From: Lentisphaerota bacterium
GTDB taxonomy: Bacteria > Verrucomicrobiota > Lentisphaeria > Victivallales > Victivallaceae
NCBI GenBank assembly: GCA_024225035.1
Contig: JAAEMX010000018.1
Coordinates: 1-64,000, forward strand
Length of the DNA stretch: 64,000 nt
Direction: 5' to 3'
Each line of letters opens with the position of its first letter. The first letter of the stretch is position 1. Below the pieces are notes generated by a model. It was not told where the DNA came from. It ran no database searches and was given only the letters and a program-made list of their open reading frames with translations. Of the stretch, positions 53,296-62,099 are shown piece by piece. A program made the position numbers and the translations under genes.

Positions 53296-55500
53296 GTGGT
53301 CATGCGTTTTCAGTGTTCATTTTGTTTGTCTATTGTAACAACAGATAAGCCGCTAGGGAGTAAGATTCCCTGTCCCAGTTGTGGCCTGTCCTGCTTTGTG
53401 CCCAAATCTCATAGCGAAGAGCACTGCGTAATTGGCGACTTTGTTGTTGGCAAGAAAGTTGGAAGCGGCTCAATAGGGTCTGTTTTCAAAGCTAAACAGC
53501 TTTCTCTGGAGCGTGACGTTGCGCTTAAACTTCTTTTACCTGAATTAAGTTCTCCCAAATTTGTTGCTTCTTTCCTGAAAGAGGCCAGGGCTGCGGCGCA
53601 GCTCAGTCATACTAACCTCGTCCAGGCTTACGCGGTCGGCGAGGAAAATGGTATATGCTATTTGGCGATGAATTATATTGACGGTGAATCTTTGAGTCAC
53701 CGCATTGAGCGTGAAGGCAGTATTGCTATTGATGAAGCTCTGCACACTATTCAACAGGTTGCTGAAGCCCTTTATTATGCGTGGGACGAGGCTAGATTGA
53801 TTCACCGTGATGTCAAACCGGACAATATAATGATTACTAAGGAAGGAATGGTAAAGCTGACCGACCTTGGATTGGCCATGAATCAGGCTGAATGGACGGA
53901 GGATATGGAAATATCCGGGAGTCCTTCTTATATGAGCCCAGAGCAGTTTGCAGGTGAAAAACTTGATACCAGAAGTGATATTTACAGTCTTGGAATTACG
54001 CTTTACCAGATGATTTCCGGTGAGCTGCCATTCAAAGGACAGACTTTTCAGGATGTTGCCCGACAGCATTTCAGTGAAGAAGCAATCCCTCTGCACCGGC
54101 TGGGGCTTGGTATAAGTCTGAAGGTCTCCAATCTAGTTAAGAAGATGATGGAGAAGCTGCCGGAAGACCGCCATGAAAATATGGAGGCCCTCCTGAAGGA
54201 GTTATGGACTGTACGTCAAACTACTGCTCCTGACAAAGACTTGGTGCCGGATGTTCATACTATTTCTATTAATAAACTTGATTATGATTTGCAGAATAAA
54301 AGCATTCGTAACAAAGTTTCTCCTCAGGAGAGAATAAAGAAATTAAAAAGCCGTCGTGACTTCCTGTTCTGGCTGCTTGTTACTATATTCCCGATACCTA
54401 TTATGGCATTGGTGGTTTTGGTTTTCTTCCATGAAACTCAAAAAGAACCGCCAAAAACTTTGATGATTGAAGAAAAGATGCAGACGTTTATTGAAAAGTA
54501 CAAAAAACAGGAGCTGCATCCTGCTTTAATGGCAGTAGAGGTGGATCAAATTCTGAACGCCTTGCCTCCAATGCATGCGCAGACTATGCGACAACGTACG
54601 GTTTTCTGGCAGTTACGTTACTTCAGACAGCATATCGAAAATGAAAAGCTCAGGATTGATATGGATGATAACCGTATGCTTATAAAGTCACTGGAGAAAA
54701 AATACCGCAGGGAATTATCAGGCAAAAATACAGTCAGCAAAAAGATGCAGGCCAGCAGCGGATTATTAAAAAAACAGGTTTCTGCTTATAAGGCAAAAGC
54801 TAATAATTACGCTTCATTAAATAGAAAAATCACTTCTCAGTTGAAAAGAGAGAAGGTCACAAATACAGCTCTCAAAAAAAAGATATATAACTTCAAGCGG
54901 AATTATATGCTGGTTCAGTTGTATATATTGATTCAGAAACGTGATTTTGATATGGTATACGCCTTGCTCAAATATAATAGAGGGGTTCTAGGTAAACCAT
55001 TTTATGGAGAATATTCCAGAATGATGATTCTGGCATCCAGACTTGAAAACATTGTTGGTTACTTTTCTAAAGGTAATGCGAGAATGTTGGGCCGAAAACT
55101 GTCATCCGGCTGTAAAATTACAATGATACGCAATGGCAATATCTATTATGAGGATTTGGATGGTTCTGTAAGAGCGAGGTCTATTTTTGAAGTACCTTAT
55201 AGTGATTTGCACAATTTGGTCAGGGCGGTTAATCATAAGGTAGCCGGCGATGCTAAATCGTTTGCTGCCGATATGGCTATCCTGGCAGGAAATCCTGAAT
55301 CCCCGTTAGCTGTAAAAGGTAGAAAATGTGCACATGAACTTGTTAAGGCGTACGTCAATTTTCAGATAGAAAGAATTATTGCGATATCAAAGCAGAACAA
55401 GGCATCTGCGAAAAGACTGACGGAGCAAATGCTGGATAAATTCAGTGAATCTCCTTTGCGTTCCGAAATCAAAAAGAAGCTTGTGTTTTTATTGAAATAA
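53296..55500 (+). CDS. Transmembrane Ser/Thr protein kinase with N-terminal zinc ribbon
   Basis: The 734-residue protein opens with a zinc ribbon: C7/C10 (CSFC) and C26/C29 (CPSC). A Hanks-type kinase domain spans about 48-305. It carries VGSGSIGSVFKA, ALKLLL with Lys 78, LIHRDVKPDNIM with Asp 172, TDLG at 190 in place of DFG, and GSPSYMSPEQFAG. A membrane helix lies at about 356-378, followed by an outer part with a coiled coil (about 430-540) and a globular tail. A zinc ribbon before a kinase is common in PVC bacteria. The start is GTG 53296, with GAAGG 10 nt upstream; ATG 53302 is the alternative. The target is unknown. Confidence 0.88.
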   Translation: MVMRFQCSFCLSIVTTDKPLGSKIPCPSCGLSCFVPKSHSEEHCVIGDFVVGKKVGSGSIGSVFKAKQLSLERDVALKLLLPELSSPKFVASFLKEARAAAQLSHTNLVQAYAVGEENGICYLAMNYIDGESLSHRIEREGSIAIDEALHTIQQVAEALYYAWDEARLIHRDVKPDNIMITKEGMVKLTDLGLAMNQAEWTEDMEISGSPSYMSPEQFAGEKLDTRSDIYSLGITLYQMISGELPFKGQTFQDVARQHFSEEAIPLHRLGLGISLKVSNLVKKMMEKLPEDRHENMEALLKELWTVRQTTAPDKDLVPDVHTISINKLDYDLQNKSIRNKVSPQERIKKLKSRRDFLFWLLVTIFPIPIMALVVLVFFHETQKEPPKTLMIEEKMQTFIEKYKKQELHPALMAVEVDQILNALPPMHAQTMRQRTVFWQLRYFRQHIENEKLRIDMDDNRMLIKSLEKKYRRELSGKNTVSKKMQASSGLLKKQVSAYKAKANNYASLNRKITSQLKREKVTNTALKKKIYNFKRNYMLVQLYILIQKRDFDMVYALLKYNRGVLGKPFYGEYSRMMILASRLENIVGYFSKGNARMLGRKLSSGCKITMIRNGNIYYEDLDGSVRARSIFEVPYSDLHNLVRAVNHKVAGDAKSFAADMAILAGNPESPLAVKGRKCAHELVKAYVNFQIERIIAISKQNKASAKRLTEQMLDKFSESPLRSEIKKKLVFLLK

Positions 55501-55644
55501 TGCTTAATTTTTGCTTTTCTTAGTGCTTAAATATACTCAATTCCTATTTTTATTGATAGTTCAGTCTCGTACTCTTGCATTCAACTTCAAAATGTTATAT
55601 AATATGATTCCCTTATAAAAATATGACGCCATAGAGGTGAATAA

Positions 55645-56046
55645 ATGGCTGGAAACTTGAAAAAATTATCTGGTGGTAACGAAACAATATTGATTGTTGA
55701 TGACCACGAAACAATATGGGACTTCCTTATTGAAGCCCTGCAGGAACTTGGTTACTCCGTACTTCTTGCTGAAAATGGCTTGGATGCTGTTCAGATATAT
55801 CGTGATAATCCTGATGAAGTAGACCTTGTTCTTTTGGATATGATTATGCCTAAGCAGGGCGGACATCAGACGTTTTTTCAGATAAGAGCTATTGATCCTG
55901 AAGCCAAAATTCTTCTTTCCAGTGGTTATGTTTCTCAGGAAGAAGTTAATGACCTTTTGCAGCAAGGCGCTAAGGGATTTCTGCCGAAACCTCATCGCCT
56001 GGCGTCAATGGCAAATGAAATCAGACGTATTCTTGATGAAAAATAG
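55645..56046 (+). CDS. Single-domain response regulator (CheY-like)
   Basis: The 133-residue receiver domain has no output domain. The acidic pocket is D19/D20 (ILIVDDHE), the phospho-acceptor is D65 (LVLLDMIMP), and ILLSSGY and GFLPKPH supply the Thr/Ser and Lys. It resembles the receiver modules of hybrid histidine kinases. No histidine kinase is adjacent; the kinase gene upstream is Ser/Thr-type, so the phosphodonor is unknown. AGAGGTGAATAA precedes the ATG. Confidence 0.9.
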   Translation: MAGNLKKLSGGNETILIVDDHETIWDFLIEALQELGYSVLLAENGLDAVQIYRDNPDEVDLVLLDMIMPKQGGHQTFFQIRAIDPEAKILLSSGYVSQEEVNDLLQQGAKGFLPKPHRLASMANEIRRILDEK

Positions 56047-56080
56047 TAAGAGATTTACTGGATTCTGCTAAAGTATATTA

Positions 56081-56722
56081 TTAAGCTTCATTTTCTGCTA
56101 GAATATCTTTAAATTCCATGAAAGCTTTTTTGTAGCGGGCTCCGTTGTGTCGATTGAAACTGCGACGTGCGACTTCTCTGAATTTATTAATTTGAGGGTG
56201 TGCCGCTTCCAGAAGTTCGCTTATATTCTGGACGATCATCATTTCGCTTTCACCGATAATTTCTTCCATACGTCGCAACTGATTTGCAATATTTCCACCG
56301 ATGAACTGATTGATATTGCTTTCATCCTTGAATATAGAAACTTCGTAATCTGCCATGTCCCCCGCAGCATGTGTAATATTGCGTAGAAGCTGCAGGTAAC
56401 TCAGATAGCGGGTTTCGCGGTCACTTTTTTCCTCAGTGCCAAGGGCTGTCAGGATGGCTTGCGTATCTTTAATGGAGATATCAAGTAGTCTTACGGCTGT
56501 AGCGTAAATATCTTTACGTTCGTCGTCCTGATGAGAAAAAAGGCTTCCGGACAGGATTGTTTCAACGCAATCGTAGGCGGCGTCACGACGGCCCATGAGC
56601 GGGGGAATATTCATGCGCACCAGATAATCAGGCACAGAATTTTTAACTGGCCTTGATTGACTCATTTTCTGGATAGTCTTTTTGACCTTGGATAACACGT
56701 TGCTATGAAATCTAGGGTTCAT
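56081..56722 (-). CDS. Hypothetical helical protein
   Basis: The protein has about 213 residues when started at the ATG at 56722, where GAAGGGAAGA gives a strong ribosome site; an earlier in-frame start at 56842 lacks one. It is almost entirely helical and charged (KVKKTIQKMSQ, RRDAAYDCVETIL, NQLRRMEEIIGESEMM). There is no signal peptide, membrane segment or catalytic motif that I recognise. It converges with the response regulator, with about 34 bp between stops, and diverges from the secreted protein at 56903. Confidence 0.6.
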   Translation of the reverse strand: MNPRFHSNVLSKVKKTIQKMSQSRPVKNSVPDYLVRMNIPPLMGRRDAAYDCVETILSGSLFSHQDDERKDIYATAVRLLDISIKDTQAILTALGTEEKSDRETRYLSYLQLLRNITHAAGDMADYEVSIFKDESNINQFIGGNIANQLRRMEEIIGESEMMIVQNISELLEAAHPQINKFREVARRSFNRHNGARYKKAFMEFKDILAENEA

Positions 56723-56902
56723 TCTTCCCTTCCATGCGTCCTTTATTTTAATAGTTGAGGTAAAAAAATTAATGCTGTGCCATACAATAAGCTGATTTTC
56801 GCTTTTCGTCAACTCTGTTTGATTTGTAATTCTCATTTCCAACAGTAATTTATAGCTATAAATTTACTTAAACTGAACTCAAGTCAAAGAATTAGGCCTT
56901 CT

Positions 56903-57460
56903 ATGAATATATTGAAAAAATCCGTTACTTTTTTGTTTCTGGCTTTTATGTTTGCTACAGCGCTGCAGGCAGGAAGTATTCCGTTTCGTCTTGGAAGGAT
57001 TTACGCAGCAGAAATTACTCGCAGCCGAGTTTACGTTTCAGGGCTGAAGGATACTACTTTTAAAACTAATTTTTCATCCAAGGCATATGCAATGGTCGCA
57101 GTAAGACTGCAGCCGGGAAGAAGCTTGAGTATTTATGATTTTGCATTGCGGATTGATGGAACCGAATACCCATGTGTCGGCCTCAGGTCAGGCAGTTCTT
57201 CATTTAGTTATACAAAGTGGAAGCAATCTTCGACAAGTACTGGAGAGTTTTATTCAATGCTTTTTATCGTTAACGCTTCAGATATAAATTCCAGTGCCAA
57301 GAACGTTAAAGGCACTCTGGTTTACAAACTTAAGAGTGGCGGCAAGACTGAAACTGCAATTCCATTTAAGAATATCAGATATTCCTCACTTACTTCCAGC
57401 TCAGATATTCCTGCTAAGGGAATGTTCAACAAGTCCGATAAGGGAAAATCTCCGAATTAA
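56903..57460 (+). CDS. Hypothetical secreted protein
   Basis: The 185-residue protein has a clear signal peptide (MNILKKSVTFLFLAFMF..LQA). The mature part is beta-rich (VYVSGLKDTTFKTNF, YAMVAVRLQPGRSLSIYDFA, GTLVYKLKSGGKTE), which suggests an immunoglobulin-like or jelly-roll fold. It has a single Cys (EYPCVG). The C-terminus is low-complexity Ser/Lys/Gly. It is probably periplasmic or surface-located; no family recognised. ygiQ-like gene follows after 115 bp. Confidence 0.6.
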   Translation: MNILKKSVTFLFLAFMFATALQAGSIPFRLGRIYAAEITRSRVYVSGLKDTTFKTNFSSKAYAMVAVRLQPGRSLSIYDFALRIDGTEYPCVGLRSGSSSFSYTKWKQSSTSTGEFYSMLFIVNASDINSSAKNVKGTLVYKLKSGGKTETAIPFKNIRYSSLTSSSDIPAKGMFNKSDKGKSPN

Positions 57461-57575
57461 GGGAACTAAACTATTCTGTTGTTTGTCGTTGGTTTAAACG
57501 TCTATATGACTTTTTGTAGTACGCTTAATCATGATATGGCAAATGACTGTCATAACAAATTAGCAGGATTGCTTA

Positions 57576-59360
57576 ATGAAAGCTCAAGATATTCCATTTC
57601 TGCCCATGTCCCGCGCAGAAATGCAGAAATACGGTTGGGATGAACTTGATATATTACTGGTGACAGGTGATTGCTATGTCGATCACCCGTCTTTTGGCAT
57701 CTCGGTTATTGGCAGGGTATTGCTGGATAAAGGCTACCGTGTCGGTATAATAGCTCAGCCCGACTGGAAAGACCCGGCTGCTCTGCAAATTATGGGGAAA
57801 CCAAGAATTTGCTGTGGAATAACGGCAGGTAACATGGATTCCATGGTCAATATTTACACTGCGGCCCGCAGGTTGCGACGCAGTGACGCTTACTCTGAAG
57901 AAGGTGAAACCGGCAAACGCCCGCCTCATGCTGTTGTGGTTTATACTCAACTTGCAAAAAGGGCTTTTCCTGGAATTCCTGTATTCATTGGCGGTATTGA
58001 AGCCAGTCTGCGAAGAGTGGCGCACTACGATTATTGGCAGGATAAAATGAAGCAAAGTGTCATTGTTGATGCCAAGGCTGATATTCTATCCTTTGGTATG
58101 GGCGAACGCTCGGTAATTGAAATTGTTCGTCAGATGGAAATTAATAAACCGCTTCGTGGTATCAGAGGAACCGCTTATGTGCTTGGCAAGAAAGAAGCTG
58201 AGCGCTTTAATCCCGAAAAATACATTGAGCTGCCGTCCTGGGATGAAATGAAGTCAGATCGTGACGCTTTGATGCGCAGCACTGTTACAATTGAGCGTGA
58301 AATGAATCCGGCTAACGGCAAAGGCCTGTATCAAAAATATGGTGACCGTCTGCTGGTTTTGGAGTCCCCAGCATTACCGTTGGATACAAATGAGTTGGAC
58401 CGAGTTCATGATTTAGGATTCAGCTACGAACCTCACCCTGTATACAAGAAAAGTATTCCGGCTTATGAGACAATTAAGCATTCGGTTCCAGCTGTACGTG
58501 GTTGTCCCGGAGGTTGTGCTTTTTGCGGTTTAGTTTCGCATCAGGGCAGGGGTATAAGATCCAGAAGTCATGAGTCAATTCTAAGAGAAGTTAACCGCAT
58601 GCTTGAACGTAAACACTTTCGCGGAACTATCAGCGATATTGGTGGTGCTGCGGGAAATATCCTGTATAATGGGTCGAAAGATGTGGAAAAGTGTAACAAA
58701 TGCAAACGGGTGTCTTGTCTTTATCCAAAACCATGTCCTAATTATCAAGCTGATGGTAAGCATCTGGTTGGTTTATTGCGAAAAATCAGGTCTATCCCCG
58801 GTGTTAAACATCTTTACCTGAATTCTGGAATAAGACTTGATCTGGCAGTTCGCCAGAAAGAGTTAATGAGCGAAATCATTCGCCATCATGTTTCCGGTCA
58901 TATGAAAGTTGCGCCGGAGCATCTGCACCCTAATGTACTTAAGCTGATGCGCAAAAATCCTGCAGAAGACTTTTATAAATTCAAAGATTTCTTTGAACAG
59001 GAAAGTCAAGATGCGGGCAAGGAACAATACCTTATTCCACTTTTCATCTCTAACTTTCCAGGCTGCACCACAAATGATATGAAAACTGTTGACAACTACC
59101 TTAACGAAAATAACTGGAGTCCGCAGCAGGTGCAGGATTATATTCCGTTGCCAATGACTATGGGAGCGGCAATGTATTATACGGGGAAAACCGCAGATGG
59201 AAGCTCAATTAAGGTTAATCGCGGTTTAGCTGAGCGGCGTCCGCAGATGAACGTTCTGAAAAAGAAGCGTTCCCGCTCCAGAACTAATGATAAGTATCAC
59301 GCTGAAAGCGAAAAACGTTCAAAGAGCGGAAAAAAGTTCAGGCATAAAAAGCATCGTTAG
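57576..59360 (+). CDS. YgiQ-family radical SAM protein
   Basis: The 594-residue protein belongs to the YgiQ (UPF0313) family. It starts FLPMSRAEMQKYGWDELDIL with the B12-binding-like N-terminal domain (DCYVDHPSFG). The radical SAM motif is RGCPGGCAFC. FFIGGIEASLRR-like text occurs as FIGGIEASLRRVAHYDYWQD. APEHLHPNVLKLM and ISNFPGCTTNDM follow. The C-terminus is a very basic tail (KKKRSRSRTNDKYH), as in other members. Its reaction is unknown. It is cytosolic. A hairpin lies downstream at 59434-59462. Confidence 0.93.
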   Translation: MKAQDIPFLPMSRAEMQKYGWDELDILLVTGDCYVDHPSFGISVIGRVLLDKGYRVGIIAQPDWKDPAALQIMGKPRICCGITAGNMDSMVNIYTAARRLRRSDAYSEEGETGKRPPHAVVVYTQLAKRAFPGIPVFIGGIEASLRRVAHYDYWQDKMKQSVIVDAKADILSFGMGERSVIEIVRQMEINKPLRGIRGTAYVLGKKEAERFNPEKYIELPSWDEMKSDRDALMRSTVTIEREMNPANGKGLYQKYGDRLLVLESPALPLDTNELDRVHDLGFSYEPHPVYKKSIPAYETIKHSVPAVRGCPGGCAFCGLVSHQGRGIRSRSHESILREVNRMLERKHFRGTISDIGGAAGNILYNGSKDVEKCNKCKRVSCLYPKPCPNYQADGKHLVGLLRKIRSIPGVKHLYLNSGIRLDLAVRQKELMSEIIRHHVSGHMKVAPEHLHPNVLKLMRKNPAEDFYKFKDFFEQESQDAGKEQYLIPLFISNFPGCTTNDMKTVDNYLNENNWSPQQVQDYIPLPMTMGAAMYYTGKTADGSSIKVNRGLAERRPQMNVLKKKRSRSRTNDKYHAESEKRSKSGKKFRHKKHR

Positions 59361-59433
59361 AACGGTGCTATAACCTGAACATAAATCTACAGAGAGACTT
59401 TACCCAATTAGGCTGCATGCGCTGCATCATCCA

Positions 59434-59462
59434 GTTTTCTGATACCCGTTTTGTCAGAAAAC
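59434..59462 (+). terminator. Hairpin after the YgiQ gene
   Basis: GTTTTCTGA (59434-59442) pairs perfectly with TCAGAAAAC (59454-59462) around an 11-nt loop. No T-run follows, so it is a poor rho-independent terminator. It may instead mark an element boundary or RNA stop. Confidence 0.35.
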
Positions 59463-59502
59463 CCATTGTCGGGAATGAATGCGGTAAGAACATGCCGCCT
59501 TG

Positions 59503-59626
59503 ACTTTATAACTTCCTCTATTATACTATATTTGAACTTGATACATCATTTAGTTTGTCGCTGTACGTTGCTGTAAATAGCTGTTTGTCGCTGTATGTTG
59601 TAAGATATATATAAGATAGGTTTATA
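59503..59626 (+). repeat. Integrase upstream region with 17-bp direct repeats
   Basis: The first 40 bases match the inverted copy near 530-572. Further in, two 17-bp direct repeats (TTTGTCGCTGTACGTTG at 59554-59570 and the same with one change at 59584-59600) start 30 bp apart, and a partial copy lies between them. They are candidates for integrase arm-binding sites or for a promoter operator of the integrase gene. Confidence 0.55.
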
Positions 59627-60916
59627 ATGGAAAAGATTAAATTCACCAAAAGCAGTCTTGAAAAATTGCCTGTTCCAGATAAGAAAACTACATATCAGGA
59701 CACTGACACTAGATATTTACATTTTGTAATTACTCCTAAGAACACTCGCACCTATTATTATATAAGAAATGTAAAAGGTCGTCCTAAATATATAAAGGTT
59801 GCAAATTACAGTGAGATTTCAATAAAGGCAGTGCAGGAAAGATGCACGGAAATTAGCACTGACCTAGTGCGTGGCGTAGACACCAAGCAAAAAGAAAAAG
59901 AAAATATAGTTTTGGAGGAGGCCTTTCAGTATTGGCTTAGACACAGAGAGAAGACTAAAGGTTGGCATAAAGACATAAAAGAGTGTTGGCGTCGGTTTGA
60001 GGTGTATACTCCTGTTAAATTAAAAAAGAGGCAGATTATTAATATTTCTAGAGCGGAATTAAGGACTTTGCACAGAAAGGTTTGTGAGGATGTCGGTGTT
60101 GCCACCTCTAATCGCCTTTTGTTGAATATCCGTGCTGCAATAAATCGGTTGATCAAACATGACTATAATATTCCTCATAATCCAGCTGCAATGATTGATT
60201 TGTTTAAAGAACGAAGCCGAGCACGCTATATTAAGGAAGATGAAGTTGAAATTTTTTTTACTGAACTTATGAAGTCAAGTAATCAAAACTTCAAAGATTT
60301 TGTTTTAATAGCACTTTTTACCTCGAAGCGTAGAAGCAACGTTCTAGCTGCAGAATGGAGTGAAATAGATCTTAATAAAAAATTATGGACAATTCCAGGC
60401 GAAAAAACAAAAAATGATGATGATGATGTAGCTGTGCTTGATGATACTGTTATTGAAATTTTAAGCCGTCGCCAAAAAGAGCAAAAAGACAAAGAAATTG
60501 ATACAAATTGGGTATTTTATTCGTCTTTAACGAGGAGTGGGCATTATTCAGTACCTGACAAAGCTTGGCGAAATCTCCTCAAACGTGCAAATATAGAAGA
60601 TTTGCACATTCATGATTTACGCCGTACCCTTGCTAGTTGGATGGCTAACCAGAATGTCAGTCTCCACATGATTGCCGGCGTGTTAGGACATAAATCTACA
60701 AGTGTCACACCTACCTATGCACGTTTAAGCGTGGACCCTAAACGTGAGGCTGTAAGTAACGCCGTTGCCGAGATACTTAAAGTTGGGAAGCTCAAGCTGG
60801 GCGACAACGGCTTGGAGTTCGATAATGTGCGCAAGAGAGTGCAAATAATAGCCGAGAAGCTTTTAGAAAATCCAGAGCTGATTGAAGGGAATGAAAATTA
60901 TTTAAATATAAAGTGA
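59627..60916 (+). CDS. int: P4-like tyrosine-recombinase integrase
   Basis: The 429-residue integrase has a DUF4102-type arm-binding N-domain (about 1-95), a core-binding helical domain (about 100-205) and a catalytic domain. The catalytic set is the Arg in SKRRSNVLAAEWSEIDL, HDLRRTLASWM (His-x-x-Arg), VLGHKSTSVTPTYARLS with the conserved His and the Tyr nucleophile. It would catalyse insertion and excision of an integrative element. All key residues are present. It is followed 3 bp after its stop by the end of a convergent repressor gene. The 5' part is repeated as a stub at 107-448. Confidence 0.93.
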   Translation: MEKIKFTKSSLEKLPVPDKKTTYQDTDTRYLHFVITPKNTRTYYYIRNVKGRPKYIKVANYSEISIKAVQERCTEISTDLVRGVDTKQKEKENIVLEEAFQYWLRHREKTKGWHKDIKECWRRFEVYTPVKLKKRQIINISRAELRTLHRKVCEDVGVATSNRLLLNIRAAINRLIKHDYNIPHNPAAMIDLFKERSRARYIKEDEVEIFFTELMKSSNQNFKDFVLIALFTSKRRSNVLAAEWSEIDLNKKLWTIPGEKTKNDDDDVAVLDDTVIEILSRRQKEQKDKEIDTNWVFYSSLTRSGHYSVPDKAWRNLLKRANIEDLHIHDLRRTLASWMANQNVSLHMIAGVLGHKSTSVTPTYARLSVDPKREAVSNAVAEILKVGKLKLGDNGLEFDNVRKRVQIIAEKLLENPELIEGNENYLNIK

Positions 60917-60919
60917 TAT

Positions 60920-61303
60920 TTATATTTTTTTATTGATTTTACCCGTCAAATCATCTAACAATGACAAAGCTTTAATTTTGTCGCTTTTTGAAAGTCTAGA
61001 TATAATTTTTACCGCAGCTATCAACAAGTGATCATCTTCTGAAAATGGGGACTGAATGTAATCTAAGCAATCCTCTGGTCTATTGATCCAGTCTATTGGG
61101 TGCTCTGGGGTTGCAATAAGGTCTGCAACCTTACAATTCAATACCTTCGCTATTTTGTCTAAGACCTTCTTGCGAGGCATGGTCTGTCCGTTTTCATAAT
61201 ATGAAAGATTTACTCGAGAAACATTGATTTCTTTGGCAAGTTCCTCTTGCGTTAATCCTTTTTCCTTGCGAAGATGTATCAATCTGCTAGAAAATGAATT
61301 CAT
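60920..61303 (-). CDS. XRE/Cro-type transcriptional repressor
   Basis: The 127-residue protein has an N-terminal HTH_3 domain: LRKEKGLTQEELAKEINVSR followed by VNLSYYENGQTMPRKKVLDKI. The C-terminal half (CKVADLIATPEHP, IKALSLLDDLTG) is helical and may dimerise. It is convergent with int and divergent from the small genes at 61475-61833, the usual repressor position in an integrated element. Direct repeats 61370-61388 in the divergent region are candidate operators. Confidence 0.88.
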   Translation of the reverse strand: MNSFSSRLIHLRKEKGLTQEELAKEINVSRVNLSYYENGQTMPRKKVLDKIAKVLNCKVADLIATPEHPIDWINRPEDCLDYIQSPFSEDDHLLIAAVKIISRLSKSDKIKALSLLDDLTGKINKKI

Positions 61304-61369
61304 TATCTTATTCTTTTTTATTATGCTTCTCTAATTACAATTTAGCTTCAAATTAACAAAATAACAAAA

Positions 61370-61419
61370 AAAGTAAGTAAAAGTAAGTTATCATGTTGAC
61401 ATTATCCTTACAATATACT
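61370..61419 (+). promoter_or_regulatory. Candidate repressor operator and promoter
   Basis: AAAGTAAGT occurs at 61370-61378 and again at 61380-61388, exactly 10 bp apart, one helical turn. TTGACA (61396-61401) and TATACT (61414-61419) follow, but only 12 bp apart, short for a sigma70 promoter. The divergent region before the excisionase-like gene is where the XRE protein would act. Confidence 0.4.
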
Positions 61420-61474
61420 TAGAGAGACATGAGTAAAGCTTAACAGGAGGCTGGGCTAAGGCTCAGAAAAGAGA

Positions 61475-61651
61475 ATGGATATTTCAAGATTCTACAGAAG
61501 CTTTCATCGCAAACATGAGTACTTTGAAACACTCTTCCTACTACACCACAAACGCCGGGTTTATAAAAAACTGGTCAGGAAATATTCAGCAGCCAATGAC
61601 ATTTCTCAGAACGCCGTAGCGCTGGTCGCTTTGGAACTGAGAAGTATCTGA
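61475..61651 (+). CDS. Small hypothetical protein of the integrated element
   Basis: This is a 58-residue basic, His- and Arg-rich protein beginning MDISRFYRSFHRKHEYFETL and ending VALVALELRSI. It lies between the repressor and the excisionase-like gene, in the same direction as the latter and 32 bp before it. AAAAGAGA precedes the ATG. No family recognised; it may be a small DNA-binding or accessory protein. Confidence 0.5.
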   Translation: MDISRFYRSFHRKHEYFETLFLLHHKRRVYKKLVRKYSAANDISQNAVALVALELRSI

Positions 61652-61683
61652 GAATAAAAGCTTAAACTACAAGGGAGGCCGCC

Positions 61684-61833
61684 ATGGCAGAATTTCTTAC
61701 CACGATTGAAGTAGCTGCGAAGTTAGGTGTCTCAGAAGCTACGTTGCGAGGCTGGCGAGTCGTTAGCAAAGGGCCCAAGTATGTTAAGTTAGGTCGCTGG
61801 GTCAGATACTATTTTTTAAGATTTAAAGGTTAA
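61684..61833 (+). CDS. Excisionase-like helix-turn-helix protein
   Basis: The 49-residue protein reads TTIEVAAKLGVSEATLRGWR, then PKYVKLGRWVRY. This is the AlpA/MerR-like excisionase pattern (HTH_17: an HTH with a following beta wing R-x-V-K-x-G). Such proteins act as directionality factors or activators for P4-like integrases. GGGAGG lies 5 nt before the ATG, a strong ribosome site. With int and the XRE gene it completes a typical control module. The C-terminus is truncated relative to longer family members, ending YYFLRFKG. Confidence 0.78.
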   Translation: MAEFLTTIEVAAKLGVSEATLRGWRVVSKGPKYVKLGRWVRYYFLRFKG

Positions 61834-62099
61834 GGGCGGAAAGGGAGGTTAACGCCCTAAAAAAAGTTAATCATATGTAACCCCAAAGAAGTTTTTAGCG
61901 CCTTACTAATAAACTAATGATAATAGGGCGGCATTATAGGATCATATTGCCAATTCTGGTATTTTAATGCAAAGAATATGTTGCCCGAGATGATGCAATA
62001 GAAGAAGTGGAACAACCTTATTTTATTCACATTTCTTATAATTAAATAGTTTAAAATTTCTCTTTTCCAAAACTATTCTTTTAGATTATCGGAGAAAAA

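Noticed and set aside
59400..59500. A tRNA gene as attachment site for the integrase
   Set aside because: No cloverleaf, T-loop consensus or acceptor sequence is visible here or elsewhere in the window.
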